Source: Saccoglossus kowalevskii
Taxonomy: Eukaryota; Hemichordata; Enteropneusta; Harrimaniidae
DNA length: 20,477 bases
Assembly (NCBI RefSeq): GCF_000003605.2
Contig: NW_003113975.1
Location: forward strand, 20,365 to 40,841
Reading direction: 5' to 3'
Shown: piece by piece, positions 10,964 to 20,330 of the stretch
How the letters are laid out: the number at the start of each line of letters is the position of its first letter
Numbering within the stretch: position 1 is the first letter of the stretch
The notes under the pieces: model-generated
Seen by the model: the letters and a program-made list of their open reading frames with translations, nothing else
The model's database searches: none
What the model was told of the DNA's origin: nothing
Program-made: the position numbers and the translations under genes

Positions 10964-13900
10964 CTAATGTAGAGTGAGAGTGAATTGTAAGATTAGAAAC
11001 ATATACCAATACTGGCATTTAATTTTACTATTTTGATAATTCGATCAATTTTCACTGGGCTTTAGTTTCACAAACTTGGCAAAAAACAATGAGTTTTATT
11101 GTTATTTTACATGTTCACATTAATTTAGCAGATCTTATCGGCAAAAATAACAAAATTAATATCCAGCAAATAATTAATGTATTTACAGTATGTAGCTATG
11201 AATGTTTTTCTTATATATTTTTGTACCAGGCGGCAGTTTCAGACATTGAAAACTTTTTTTTATATGCAAGTGCTAATATAGAGCAGGTTTTGCCACAGAA
11301 ACGCTATGAATGTTGACAAATTCTGACTATTTCAATGCCAGTTACGGTATTATCTGTCATTGTAACGTGTGCAAGCAGCATCTATTCTGTGTCACATTGA
11401 AAGTTTACCTTTTCCTCCAAGTCAGACTTCGTAATAAGAATTTCTTCGGCATAACCAATTTCTTTGTCTCGTTTTAGACCACGTCCCTCCTTATCAGTGA
11501 TTTTCCAGATCATCAAGACAGCATCATCAGACACTGTCACCAAGTACTGGTCGTCATACGTAATACGCATCTGAAAAGAACACATTCCATCTCTCGTAAA
11601 TAATAGTGTATTCATGTAAAATGCTGATTTACACTATAATTGCTAACTACCTAAACTTGCGTATAGAAGACATTTACCTTAGTAATTGTTGAACCATGAC
11701 CCATGTATTCCGTCCATTCACCAGGGACGGTAAGAGGAAATTTCATAGATCTCAAGGCACCAGTGTTGGTTCCAGCAAATAACATCCTGCCACTGTGGGA
11801 CATTGACACTTGCATCAAGGTCATACCACCCGATTCTACATCACGAAGAATCTGAGAGTCTGAGATCTCTTTCAGTGTACAGTCTGAGCCGACGGCAAAC
11901 GTAGTCTTGCCATCAGGTGTAATGGCCACACTGGTGTAGCTGCACGACTTCAAGACACTTTCTCCTTCACGTTTTCCAGTATAAGCATTCCATTCATAAA
12001 CAGCGCCATCCATACCGCAGGATACGATCTTGCTGTCGTCAGCACTCCAGACAACAGATCGTACCTTGCCGTTGTGGCCTTTCAAGTTGTTAATGTTCTC
12101 AAAGGTGGTGGAAGAGTAGATCTGGATTACATTTCCATGGACAGCAGCAAACATGTGACCACCATTACTGAAAGAACACTATAGAAAAATGAATGCGTTT
12201 AGTTTAGTTAACATAGGCTAGAAAAAGTGGAATTCTTCAGACAAAGATACGACAGATAGATTTTTCTTGGCTACTTCAGTATAAAACTAAAATATGTATA
12301 GATTGCAGCTTACCTCACGACATCCCCTAATGGTGAATTCCTTGAATGTACGTATGTCGTCAATCAGCAAATTCATCAGTCTGAGTTTGTCACTGAAACC
12401 AACCAAGATGTAAAGACCAGACGGATGTAGAGCAATGCTGTAAGCCTCCTCCTGGAACTCCTTGTATAACTCTAAAGAGCTAAAATGGGAATGAAAAGAA
12501 AGAGAAATATCAGGACTCGGTGAAGACAAAAATACTATATATGTGGGATGACATCATGAGTTGAGAAGAATGATAATTAGATTGAAGAGTGCAAGCTAAG
12601 AAGGTGGAAATATTCTTGTGTTGATAAATAATGCAAGATTCTTACTTTGTTTCATAATTCCAGACACGAACAGATCTGTCAACGGAGGAGGTAGCAATAA
12701 GTGGTTTTCGGATACACACATCCAGGCCTTGCACAGCACCAAAATGGAATGGTTGAGCTAATACCTCAAAAGTGGCTTGTTCACCCTGCAGAAAGAAAAG
12801 TGACATTTTGTTTATAAATTGCAGAAAAAGGGCAATTGTGGATAATTATTCACATTTACATCAAGCACATTACTAAACTCATAGTTGCTGTCGACATAGG
12901 AAGTAAAGTAAGCAAATAACACCGAATAAACGGCAAGGTAAAGACTATGTCTAATTATAGTAAATACGTATTGCGTGCGTGACTCGAACCGGCGCTCGCG
13001 TACGGCACCTAATCGCCTAGCTTCACGCCACTACACGTCTTCCCCTCGGCCACCGGGCATCCCCAAAAAAGGATGCTTAATAACCGAGCTTATTACGCCA
13101 TGCTGTGTGGCGCGTATCGCGTGGACGGGTTTCACGTTCTCTGCACGTAATAAGCACATTACTAGTTACCGGATTATAGATTACAGATATGTGTAAAATA
13201 TGTGGTAATCTCACCTTGCCAATGTCAGCACTAGACAATGCCATGCAATACAATTGGTTTGTTTTGGTGCTGGAGACTAGAGTCTCTTCTGAAGGGCTGA
13301 CAGTCAACCAGTTGATTTCATGGTTTTCGAACTTCGATGGATCAGCACTGGCTGAAAGATCTTGTGGAACCTGTGGAGAGATTGGATAAAATCTTGTAAA
13401 TATCCACCACTGTAAATAACAAACTTGATACAGTGTAATCAATTACAAAACATTTATGACTGCATAGATCAATTGTTTTTTCAATTTCACATAAAGTCTC
13501 TTAGACAACATTACGGTACCATATTTACGGTACTCTATTAATATGTCACATTGCCTGCCTCCAATGTGAAAACAAATTGAATGCGTTAGAAAGTTAATTA
13601 CACACAAAGCCATAGTGATATTGTAAAATCTGTATTAAAACCTGCAGCTTCTATTAAAATGGTACAATGATACAGAGGTAATGCAGCTTCTATTAGAGCA
13701 TCTACACATATGAGAAATGGTGAATGTTTGGTTCTCAATTGTTCAAAAAGAATGGGTACGACTTATATTAGGCATGTGGCTTCTAATACAGATTTTATGG
13801 TAAATACACCAATGTAAGACATTAATTTAACTTTAAATAATTTACATACCCTGATTTCTCTTGTTTTCTTGTATGAATCTTTATCATCAGTTTTCTCATA

Positions 13901-15072
13901 TATATGAACAGTACCACTGCCACCTGAACATGCAAACCCTTTAGAGTATGCAACCACAGACGTGATCTTGGGTGGTCCTAATGGCTGCTGTGCATCTTCC
14001 TCAGATATACTGCCCATCCTTTCTCTGGAGAGAAACAAATATCAAATTGTTAAGTAATCTCACATTATACTCATTCATGGTAACACTTGAATTATTGGAC
14101 TTAGAAGTATAAATTAGTGAACGCACACATAACTACAATACTTACTTATCATCAGATCGATGACCAGAAAACTGGATAGAGAATTCATTCTTCAACTCTC
14201 CAGTCTCAAAGAGAAGGAGACGACCAGTATCAGTGCCAGCAATAACTCTCTCATCAGAAACCCAGGCGTGAGATAGAAAATTTTGTGGCTCCATCTTTTG
14301 GAATGCAAACTGTTTGAGGTTGCCTTCACTGTAGCGGAATAGCTTGAATATTCCATTACCGACGACACAGAGTTGAGTGTTGTCTTGTGGGTTGAAGGTG
14401 ACCTACAAAAATTTAAAAAAAATAAAACACTATAAACTATTTGAAACAAAAATGTAATGTTATCATCTTTATAACAGCATATATATTTCATGTACAAAAA
14501 TTTAGATTTTCTATGCTTTATAAGAATTTGTATTAAATTATGTTCTTTGGATATAAATTAAACCAGCAAATTTTCTAAATTGTACTGTGACAATCACTCA
14601 CCTGGTAAACATCATTATTTTGTGGATTGGTGGTTTTTGTTACTGCCATTACTTTAGATTTCTCCCACGTCCAATATAGCAACGTCCAATCAGGCTTTCC
14701 ACCTTGCGCTATCAAGTATTTTGAATCAGGACTGAATGCCAAGCTTACATATTCGGTTGATTGGACTTCACTAGAGCTCAATACCTTCCTTTTCCTCAAA
14801 GAATGAAGATCGTAAATAGTAATGGTGGCCTTTTCGGCACCCCTCTCAGCGATAGCAGCATACCTGCGATTGGGGCTCACAGCCATTGCGGTGGTTCCCA
14901 AGCTCTTGTCGGAACCAGGAATGAATTTCTGTGCCTTTTGATCGATATTGTACAGCACAATGTTCGATCCCACAGGATACACAATTGTTTGTTCATCTTG
15001 ATAACATATATTACCAACAACCTCTCCTTTCAAGCCAAACACATGGCGTGCTTGCGCCACGGCTATTGACAT
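7974..15072 (-). CDS. CFAP57: Cilia- and flagella-associated protein 57 (WD40 plus coiled coil), complete, 16 exons
   Basis: CFAP57 (WDR65; FAP57 in Chlamydomonas) is an axonemal protein of motile cilia tied to inner dynein arm assembly; loss in humans is linked to primary ciliary dyskinesia. Exons, in gene order: 14602-15072, 14146-14402, 13850-14024, 13215-13370, 12646-12785, 12314-12479, 11678-12178, 11409-11570, 10714-10963, 10363-10553, 10064-10237, 9500-9802, 9104-9220, 8835-8966, 8474-8617 and 7974-8297 (TAA at 7976-7974). All introns are GT-AG and the exons sum to 3663 nt, giving 1220 residues with no frame break; human CFAP57 is about 1250. The start gives [18 protein letters not shown], matching the family N-terminus. 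Split codons occur only after exons 2, 5 and 9. Introns are 107-479 bp, much shorter than those of the neighbours. The gene is divergent from ALKBH7 and convergent with TECR. Confidence 0.96.
10964..11408 (-). other. CFAP57 intron 8, no gene seen
   Basis: A 445-bp AT-rich intron between the WD40 and coiled-coil halves of CFAP57. An open frame on the plus strand (11089-11316) has no recognisable protein content and looks random. Confidence 0.5.
12876..13151 (-). mobile_element. tRNA-derived SINE-like insertion in CFAP57 intron 4
   Basis: A GC-rich patch in an AT-rich intron is flanked by an exact 13-bp direct repeat, AAGCACATTACTA, at 12863-12875 and 13152-13164. This fits a target-site duplication. 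On the minus strand 13058-12973 reads as a tRNA-like segment with an A box TGGCCGAGGGG (13052-13042) and a B box GGTTCGAGTCA (12990-12980). The roughly 86-nt length suits a class II (Leu- or Ser-like) tRNA. The acceptor ends do not pair, so it is not a working tRNA. About 90 bp precede the tRNA-like part and about 97 bp follow it. Confidence 0.65.
13088..13155. repeat. 10-bp perfect inverted repeat next to the SINE-like head
   Basis: GCTTATTACG (13088-13097) and CGTAATAAGC (13146-13155) are exact inverted complements, 48 bp apart. A smaller hairpin, GCATCC-8 bp-GGATGC, lies just to the left near 13057-13076. The right arm overlaps the first four bases of the 13-bp direct repeat, which complicates where the element ends. 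Confidence 0.5.
13371..13849 (-). other. CFAP57 intron 3, no gene seen
   Basis: A 479-bp intron with no coding content. It has two exact copies of TGCAGCTTCTATTA, at 13643-13656 and 13682-13695, giving a period of 39 bp, and two TTACGGTAC motifs near 13512 and 13525. Nothing else was recognised. Confidence 0.5.
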
Positions 15073-15802
15073 CTTGACAGATGCTAATTGCTAACCGGAT
15101 AAATGTGGTATTGACTGGATCTGCATAACAAATTTTAAAGAAGAAGAAAACGTTTTTTTTAAAAACAACATATTATAAATATAATAAAACAAAAAGTAAC
15201 TTCTGAATTTTTAATTGGTTCATGATACAGTTACACTAAACAAAATGTGCAATAAACACCTGAACCATGAATAATAATTAATTTGTTTCTACCACAAATG
15301 TAGCACAGCTAACACTTTCTTCGTTATCTAACGCATGAGTGTACGATTCTGAACCAGTGTAAACAGCAGTTAATTGTTAATGATGTACGAAACAGTCAGC
15401 ATAATTAAAACTATCATGTACCCAACATACACATAGTATGATGGGGTGATGACCAGGGGAGGAACAAGTGTTCATTCATTGTAATCAATATTAAAGTTCA
15501 AATGGTGACAATATTCAGGGCAATAATTCATACGGTTTGTTCGAATCATGAATAATGTTTACTATTTTTCATAATCAACAATGGTTGCCTGACAATAATA
15601 CAACAATATTATATTGACAAGCCATTTAAACCAGTAGAAATATTATTCATTCGTTGCTTTGAAATACAAATAAGACAACAGAACCTAATTTGTAGTTAAT
15701 ATGTAAAAAATGGATTTCTTAGATTCCAAAATAGAATGGTCAGTCAACTTCAAGTCAGGGATGCAGACATTCTGATTTCTAATAATATTAATAACTGCCA
15801 AG

Positions 15803-16014
15803 TTAGGCTGAGCGACGAGATAAGGTATCGAATGAAAAAATGTTGACTAACTGAAAACTGCTAATTACTAATTTCGGTGGGACTCCCTGGTCTATGACAC
15901 CCCAGGCAGGACACTTGGATGAACTTGGAAGTGTACGTAAAAGCCTCTCGATCGCACGGTGTTGATTTTGCTTTTCTTCTGAACACAGTCCACGGAACAA
16001 CACAGGAAGATGTG
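15803..16014 (-). other. Possible CFAP57 5' UTR exon, or unidentified small exon
   Basis: On the minus strand a plausible acceptor (TGTTTATTTAG at 16025-16015) is followed by an open frame down to 15803 that includes LFRGLCSEEKQNQHRAIERL. I do not recognise the peptide. A second frame is also open over most of the stretch, which weakens a coding reading. Its position just downstream of the X-box makes a noncoding 5' UTR exon of CFAP57 the simplest explanation. No clear donor was found; GTAATT near 15867 is weak. Confidence 0.2.
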
Positions 16015-16192
16015 CTAAATAAACATATGCTTATGGAGGAAAGGGTAAATAGTACCGTATTAAATTCTGAAATCTGAAGAACCGATAAAACAACAACCCA
16101 CCTTCAATTTGCGCAAATAACGCCCGTTTTCGAAGGCAACGGACGACGCATTCGACAGATACTATCGAAGCTGGTTGTTATGTCCTGGTCGT

Positions 16193-16206
16193 GTTGCTAT
16201 GTCAAC
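16193..16206 (-). promoter_or_regulatory. Candidate RFX X-box
   Basis: On the minus strand the sequence is GTTGACATAGCAAC. Against the X-box consensus GTNRCC-N(0-3)-RGYAAC it has one mismatch (A for C in the left half) and a 2-bp spacer. RFX factors drive ciliary genes through this element, and it lies upstream of the ciliary gene CFAP57, in the divergent promoter. It is about 1.1 kb from the CFAP57 start codon, which is compatible if a 5' UTR intron exists. Confidence 0.5.
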
Positions 16207-16469
16207 TGCGCATGAGTATGACGAATCGCGTCCTACCGAGTACACGGCAAAGCTATGCTAATGCTATGATCTATTAATAATATTCGATATAAAGTGACAT
16301 TATTTATAAATTTATTATTATATTAAAAATTAAATATGTAACACATAAGAATAACGGATAAAGTAATCTAGCAAGTCACAATTCGAAGGTTCAAATATAA
16401 CTGAATCTGAACGAGGATTGCTAGCGCCCTCTTCGCCGGACATTGCAATTTTTGTTTATTTTACTCGTT

Positions 16470-16534
16470 CAAAATGGCTGCGCCCTGAGGCTGCGAAATA
16501 TGGACATTGTTCAAATATGATTGTTATTATATAG
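16470..16534 (+). promoter_or_regulatory. ALKBH7: Chain of three short upstream open reading frames before ALKBH7
   Basis: ATG at 16474 opens a 4-codon frame ending TGA at 16486-16488. ATG at 16500 opens a 6-codon frame ending TGA at 16518-16520. ATG at 16517 opens a 5-codon frame ending TAG at 16532-16534. The second and third overlap in an ATGA. The first ATG has A at -3 and also sits in the YY1-like CAAAATGGCTGC. If transcription starts upstream of 16474, all three precede the main start; the start site is unknown. Confidence 0.35.
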
Positions 16535-16562
16535 CAGACATACTTCAGCGATAAATGCAAAC

Positions 16563-19500
16563 ATGTCAATGCTCGTGGTCGGTCGGTCTCTTCCGTTGGT
16601 GAGATCAAAAATAAGCAATTTATCAAAATGCTGGTTTTACCGTTCATTTTCGACAGAATCTGTGCGAGAGACAAGCTCGTCGAATGTCAACTCGTCAACT
16701 CCAGAGCACTTGTACTATTTTCACGAAAAGTGTGACAACAAACTACGACAGTATATGCTAGACAACATGTTAGTGTATCCAGATTTCCTAACGGAGGGAG
16801 AAGAACAATCACTGTACAAGGAAGTGGACAAATACGTGAAAAGAATGAGATACGAATATGACCACTGGGATGATGTGAGGGCGCTATTTATTTAATTTAT
16901 ATTTAACTTACTGCACGTAGTTATTTCTTTCCCCAGGAATAGAGCACAATGATTATCTTGACTTGAAACAGAACTTTAGTTGTACTTTGTTTTATTAAAA
17001 ATGAAACACCTAAATATTGAAAGGGTAGTACCAAAAATGGAAAATGTGGAACACTGGAAAACCTGGGCTAGTTCAAAGTTCAGTTTGAATAAATAAAGCC
17101 AGAAAGGTTCCACCCTATATGATAGCCACACGTGGATGTTGTATCGTCTATTACTTTTGCCATGCCAGAATAGTTTGTAATTAACGACAATGAGTAGTAT
17201 ATCCTGGTAGTCTGGAAGGGTCTTCGTAATTGTCAAGGTGGTTTTCATTAAGTTGAATCAAGGCTACCTGATTTGTTTAATCAAAACTTATCTTCAAATT
17301 TAACTGAATTGCCAAGTTGATATTAAAATTCAAATCAGATAATGTTTCTGCATTATGTGTTGTTTGATGTTGGGCAACTTTAACAATATGCATATTGGCT
17401 GAAAAATTCACACCTCTACACCTGACAAGACAATGACAAAATGGAATTGTTTCTGGGATTTCTCAAAAAGAGAATTTGTCACATAATAATGGTCCGTCAG
17501 TGCACAGGTCCCTCTAGAGGGCCTGTGATCAGTGATATTAACTATAATTGATTTGGCTCACTGCTGCATATACTGCACACGTGGACTAATATATTATATT
17601 ATTTTCTTGCAATTTGATTTATTTATTGCTGCACAGGGCCATTAGGTGTCATAAACAAAGATCACATGCTTCTTGAAAATTGTATTTTACACTTTTAAAA
17701 ACTGATGAATTTGTCAATCATTTTTTTAGATAATTCCACTTGTGTATACTCACAATATGCTCTCCAAGTGAAAACAATTTCCCGATGAGTAGCAATTAAG
17801 ACAGAAATTTTGACCTGCTTTGTACTTCATATACTTAAGTACTTGAAGACAAATTTGAAGTTCATTTACCTTTGAATAATTCCAAATTTATCACTTAACC
17901 TTGTCAAGTAAGCTTGTAAATGTTATCCAAGTTCTCAAGTTAAGATTTAGTTGTGTCTCAGTCTGTGTTCCCCACATAAATTCATTTAATTAATTAATTA
18001 ATTAATTAATGTAATGATAAAAATCTTTATTGAGACTGTATCCCAGACTGGGATTGAAAATACAATAAAGTAAAAAAACAAAACAAAACAAAAACAACAA
18101 AGTGTAACAACAAGACAATCACAGACATCTGAATGTAAAGAAAAAAAAGAAAACTAATTTTAAATTATGTGGTGGTTGGTTTAAGGCATCTGGCATTTTA
18201 GGATTTTTCCTGTCGTAATTTGAAACCAGTGTGGATAAATTTTCTGAGCTCAATGATTGTTTTGTCATTTTTATTTTTTTTTTTTTTTTTTAGTATATCT
18301 GTTAGGTGTTCATCATCCATCCTAAAGTTACTTTTATTGTATTTAATATTCTTGATCATGATTTCTCGTTCCTCCTTGTATAGGTTACAATTGAGAAGGA
18401 AATGTTTTTCGTTTTCAATTTACTGTTTGTCAGCAAAATCGCTCCTTAGCTATAAGGTTATTAATGTATTATCTGCAATGACTATTAGGACATTCCAATT
18501 ATATATTGACTCTGTTAATAGCTTTTATAAAGAATTGCCTGGACACAAATGATGTCCAAGGGGCACCCAATAACTTCATGTGGAGTATTGTAAAGAAACA
18601 AAAATTGCCCGGAATGTAGGTTTTCCAAATAAGTTATTAAAAAAAAATTTTAGACACTACTTCCATCAATAAAAACAAAATTGTGTTGTGCGAGGCAACA
18701 TAAAACTGTATTATTTGTGATGGCTTATATCACAGTAGCATGCATAATTTCAGGTAACACATTTGTCAGAGATTTGTGCAGTCTGCATCAGTACACAAAC
18801 AAAGGTTTCAGTTTTAGCACAGAATGTGGTTAAATCCAAGCAGAAATAATATTCACTTCTGTTTAATGAAACATGTGACTACAATGAAATGCAGACACAA
18901 TGCTATGTGCATTACAATGAATGATGAGTTAAGTAATTGTGAGCAGACATGATTACAATTACTTTTGTTACTCGTAGGCAATCCATGGTTACAAAGAGAC
19001 TGAGTTCTCCAGGTGGTCTGACAGCAATAAGCAGATTATTCAACGTGTACGTGATGTGGCCTTCCCACCTGGGGTGCAGCAGTTACCTCTTGTACATGTC
19101 ATTGACCTAGCCGATAATGGATATATCAAACCTCATATCGATAGTGTCAAGGTTGGTAAATTGTGATACACCTAGTTCACCACAAATGAATGAAGTATAT
19201 GTTAAATATTCCCCCTACAACAAAAAACAACAAAACCATAATTTTGGCAGGAAAAATATGGTTACTTTTTTTTATTGATACATGGAAACCAGATACCTGG
19301 CTGTGCTTATCCAGGCAAACAAATCACAGCAAATGCAGATTCAAACGTAATGCAGAAAACAAGCCAGTGCATTGATAGCAGACAAATAAAAGTTGCTAAG
19401 TAAGGCAAAGCCAGCAGGAAAACAATTTCACCACTTCTGTGCTAGAAGAAACAAAATGGAGTGGAGAAGTTACAAAATGAAAATTTGTCTGAAACAAGAT

Positions 19501-20160
19501 GCCGCTAACAAAACCCATGCATGTAGGAAAAAAAAAAAATTGCATTAAAAACCCTGAGCTGAAAACTTGTGCAGAGCTCGCAGAAAATTATCCTGAAAAA
19601 TAATTATGATGATTTTCAAATGAATACAAAATGAAGGAAATGTTAAGCTACAATTCTTATACAAGAAGGAGACTGCATTATGATGTTAAGATTTATTTTA
19701 TTTATTTTATATTTTCACATATAATTTTTAACTCAAGTATTAGCATTTTGTTTCTCTATGACTGCTTTTACACATGCAAGTTTTTAACATTTCGTGGGAA
19801 ATAAGAGTACCGGGGGTACTGCAATACCCATTATTGTAAGATAACAGCCAGGATTTTAAAAAAAAAAAGGGTTAAACTATCGCACTTGCACATCCTCTTC
19901 TTTGAAGTTCAAAACAGTTTTAATTTAGCAAAAATTAATGTATGATAAATCAATATTAGAAATTACTGCATTTTCTGGTCGACCCTTATGGTTCATGCAT
20001 ATTTGCTATTACTGTGTCTGTGTATTATATTGCAGTTCTGTGGTAATATCATTACTGGGTTAAGTCTTCTGTCATCCTCCATCATGAGACTGGTACATGA
20101 TAAGAATAAAGAACTCAAAATTGATATTCTTTTGAAACCAAGGTCACTCTATGTAATGAG
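16563..20160 (+). CDS. ALKBH7: Alpha-ketoglutarate-dependent dioxygenase AlkB homologue 7, mitochondrial (first three coding exons)
   Basis: ALKBH7 is a mitochondrial Fe(II)/2-oxoglutarate dioxygenase of the AlkB family, tied to alkylation-induced programmed necrosis and fat metabolism. Coding exons are 16563-16874, 18978-19151 and 20036-20160, giving 203 residues plus two bases of the next codon. The first ATG in frame is 16563; a stop lies in frame at 16518-16520. Residues 1-35 are basic with almost no acids (MSMLVVGRSLPLVRSKI) and include RSFST, a plausible presequence cleavage site. Family blocks are RYEYDHWDDAIHGYKETE (spanning the first junction), FSRWS, GYIKPHIDSVKFCG, SSSIMRLVH and PRSLYVMR. 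HxD metal ligands are His157 and Asp159. The distal His and the 2OG-binding Arg must be in later exons outside the window. Confidence 0.94.
17503..17527. repeat. 25-bp near-perfect palindrome
   Basis: CACAGG, one T, then the perfect 12-bp palindrome CCCTCTAGAGGG, then CCTGTG. The outer arms are inverted complements and the only asymmetry is the single extra T. It would fold as a strong hairpin with one bulge. It may be a fragment of a palindromic element; no function is inferred. Confidence 0.7.
17986..18010. repeat. TTAA microsatellite
   Basis: About six exact units of TTAA. It is best explained as the 3' tail of the adjacent minus-strand LINE fragment. Confidence 0.85.
17986..18440 (-). 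mobile_element. Decayed LINE 3' end with TTAA-repeat tail, antisense in ALKBH7 intron 1
   Basis: On the minus strand 18419-18301 reads IENEKHFLLNCNLYKEEREI and on to DDEHLT. This resembles the LINE reverse-transcriptase tail also seen at 71-454 (IEDEYHF...C..Y). An in-frame TAA lies just upstream, so it is dead. Downstream on the same strand come AATAAAG (18031-18025) and then a TTAA microsatellite of about six units (18010-17986), a typical LINE 3' tail. The open frame on the opposite strand (18220-18552) is an antisense shadow plus poly-T. The 5' limit is unclear. Confidence 0.65.
19152..20035 (+). other. ALKBH7: ALKBH7 intron 2, no gene seen
   Basis: An 884-bp intron. The donor is GTTGGT, with a second GT donor (GTAAAT) starting 4 bp downstream at 19156; the acceptor is ATTGCAG. 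It is A-rich on the plus strand between 19200 and 19660. Nothing else was recognised. Confidence 0.6.
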
Positions 20161-20330
20161 GTATTTGCAATTTGTTTTTGTTTTTACTTCAAACCAGTTC
20201 TTATCAATAATTCAAGATACACATAATTGTTTCCTTATGAATCAATTCTCCATTTATTACTGTTTATGAGATTATCACCATTGTCATCTCAGCGAGACAA
20301 AACCAAATGAAATTACCTTAGTATCCTACA

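Larger units (their letters stand above)
11409..15072 (-). other. CFAP57: CFAP57 WD40-repeat half (exons 1-8, residues 1-676)
   Basis: Encodes the beta-propeller region. WD-type signatures visible include [12 protein letters not shown] and [14 protein letters not shown] (exon 1), [12 protein letters not shown] (exon 4), [17 protein letters not shown] (exon 5), [20 protein letters not shown] (exon 6), [19 protein letters not shown] followed by [10 protein letters not shown] (exon 7), and [12 protein letters not shown] (exon 8). Exon 3 carries a Ser-, Glu- and Pro-containing linker before [13 protein letters not shown]. Exon 8 ends in a charged junction ([20 protein letters not shown]) leading to the coiled coil. 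Exon 7 (501 nt) is the largest and holds several blades without an intron. Confidence 0.9.
15073..16562. promoter_or_regulatory. Divergent promoter and 5' UTR region of CFAP57 and ALKBH7
   Basis: The start codons of CFAP57 (minus, 15072) and ALKBH7 (plus, 16563) face away from each other across about 1.5 kb. The part nearest ALKBH7 (about 16100-16490) is less AT-rich and holds the X-box at 16193-16206, a perfect palindrome ATTTGCGCAAAT at 16107-16118 with a C/EBP-type TTGCGCAA core, and a YY1-like CAAAATGGCTGC at 16470-16481. Most of the 1.5 kb probably belongs to the CFAP57 5' UTR and a 5' intron. One possible 3' splice site lies 48 nt upstream of the CFAP57 ATG (on the minus strand, TTATGCAG then ATCC, boundary 15121/15120). 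Confidence 0.5.
16875..18977 (+). other. ALKBH7: ALKBH7 intron 1 (2.1 kb), repeat-bearing
   Basis: Donor GTGAGG after the GAT at 16872-16874, and acceptor CTCGTAG at 18971-18977. It holds a palindrome at 17503-17527, a TTAA microsatellite and the decayed minus-strand LINE tail at 17986-18440, and poly-T near 18274-18291. No additional exon was recognised. The intron is far longer than any in CFAP57. Confidence 0.7.

Noticed and set aside
12973-13058. A functional tRNA gene on the minus strand
   Set aside because: A and B boxes are present, but the putative acceptor strands (GCCCGGT and the 3' CGCACGC) do not pair, and the segment sits inside a direct-repeat-flanked insertion.
12975-13196. 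Open frame of 73 codons on the plus strand, Arg/Pro-rich
   Set aside because: It lies antisense across the tRNA-like part of the SINE-like insertion; its composition reflects the GC-rich element, not a gene.
14761-15069. 102-codon plus-strand open frame
   Set aside because: It is antisense to CFAP57 exon 1, whose minus-strand frame matches the known protein family.
15582-15592. Second X-box (GGTTGCC near 15583)
   Set aside because: Only one half-site matches; the other half does not fit RGYAAC.
18220-18552. 110-codon open frame on the plus strand with hydrophobic Phe run
   Set aside because: The Phe run is poly-T, and the rest is antisense to the decayed LINE tail.
606-20160. TECR, CFAP57 and ALKBH7 as one functional cluster
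   Set aside because: The products act in the ER, axoneme and mitochondrion. Their proximity alone gives no evidence of a shared pathway.
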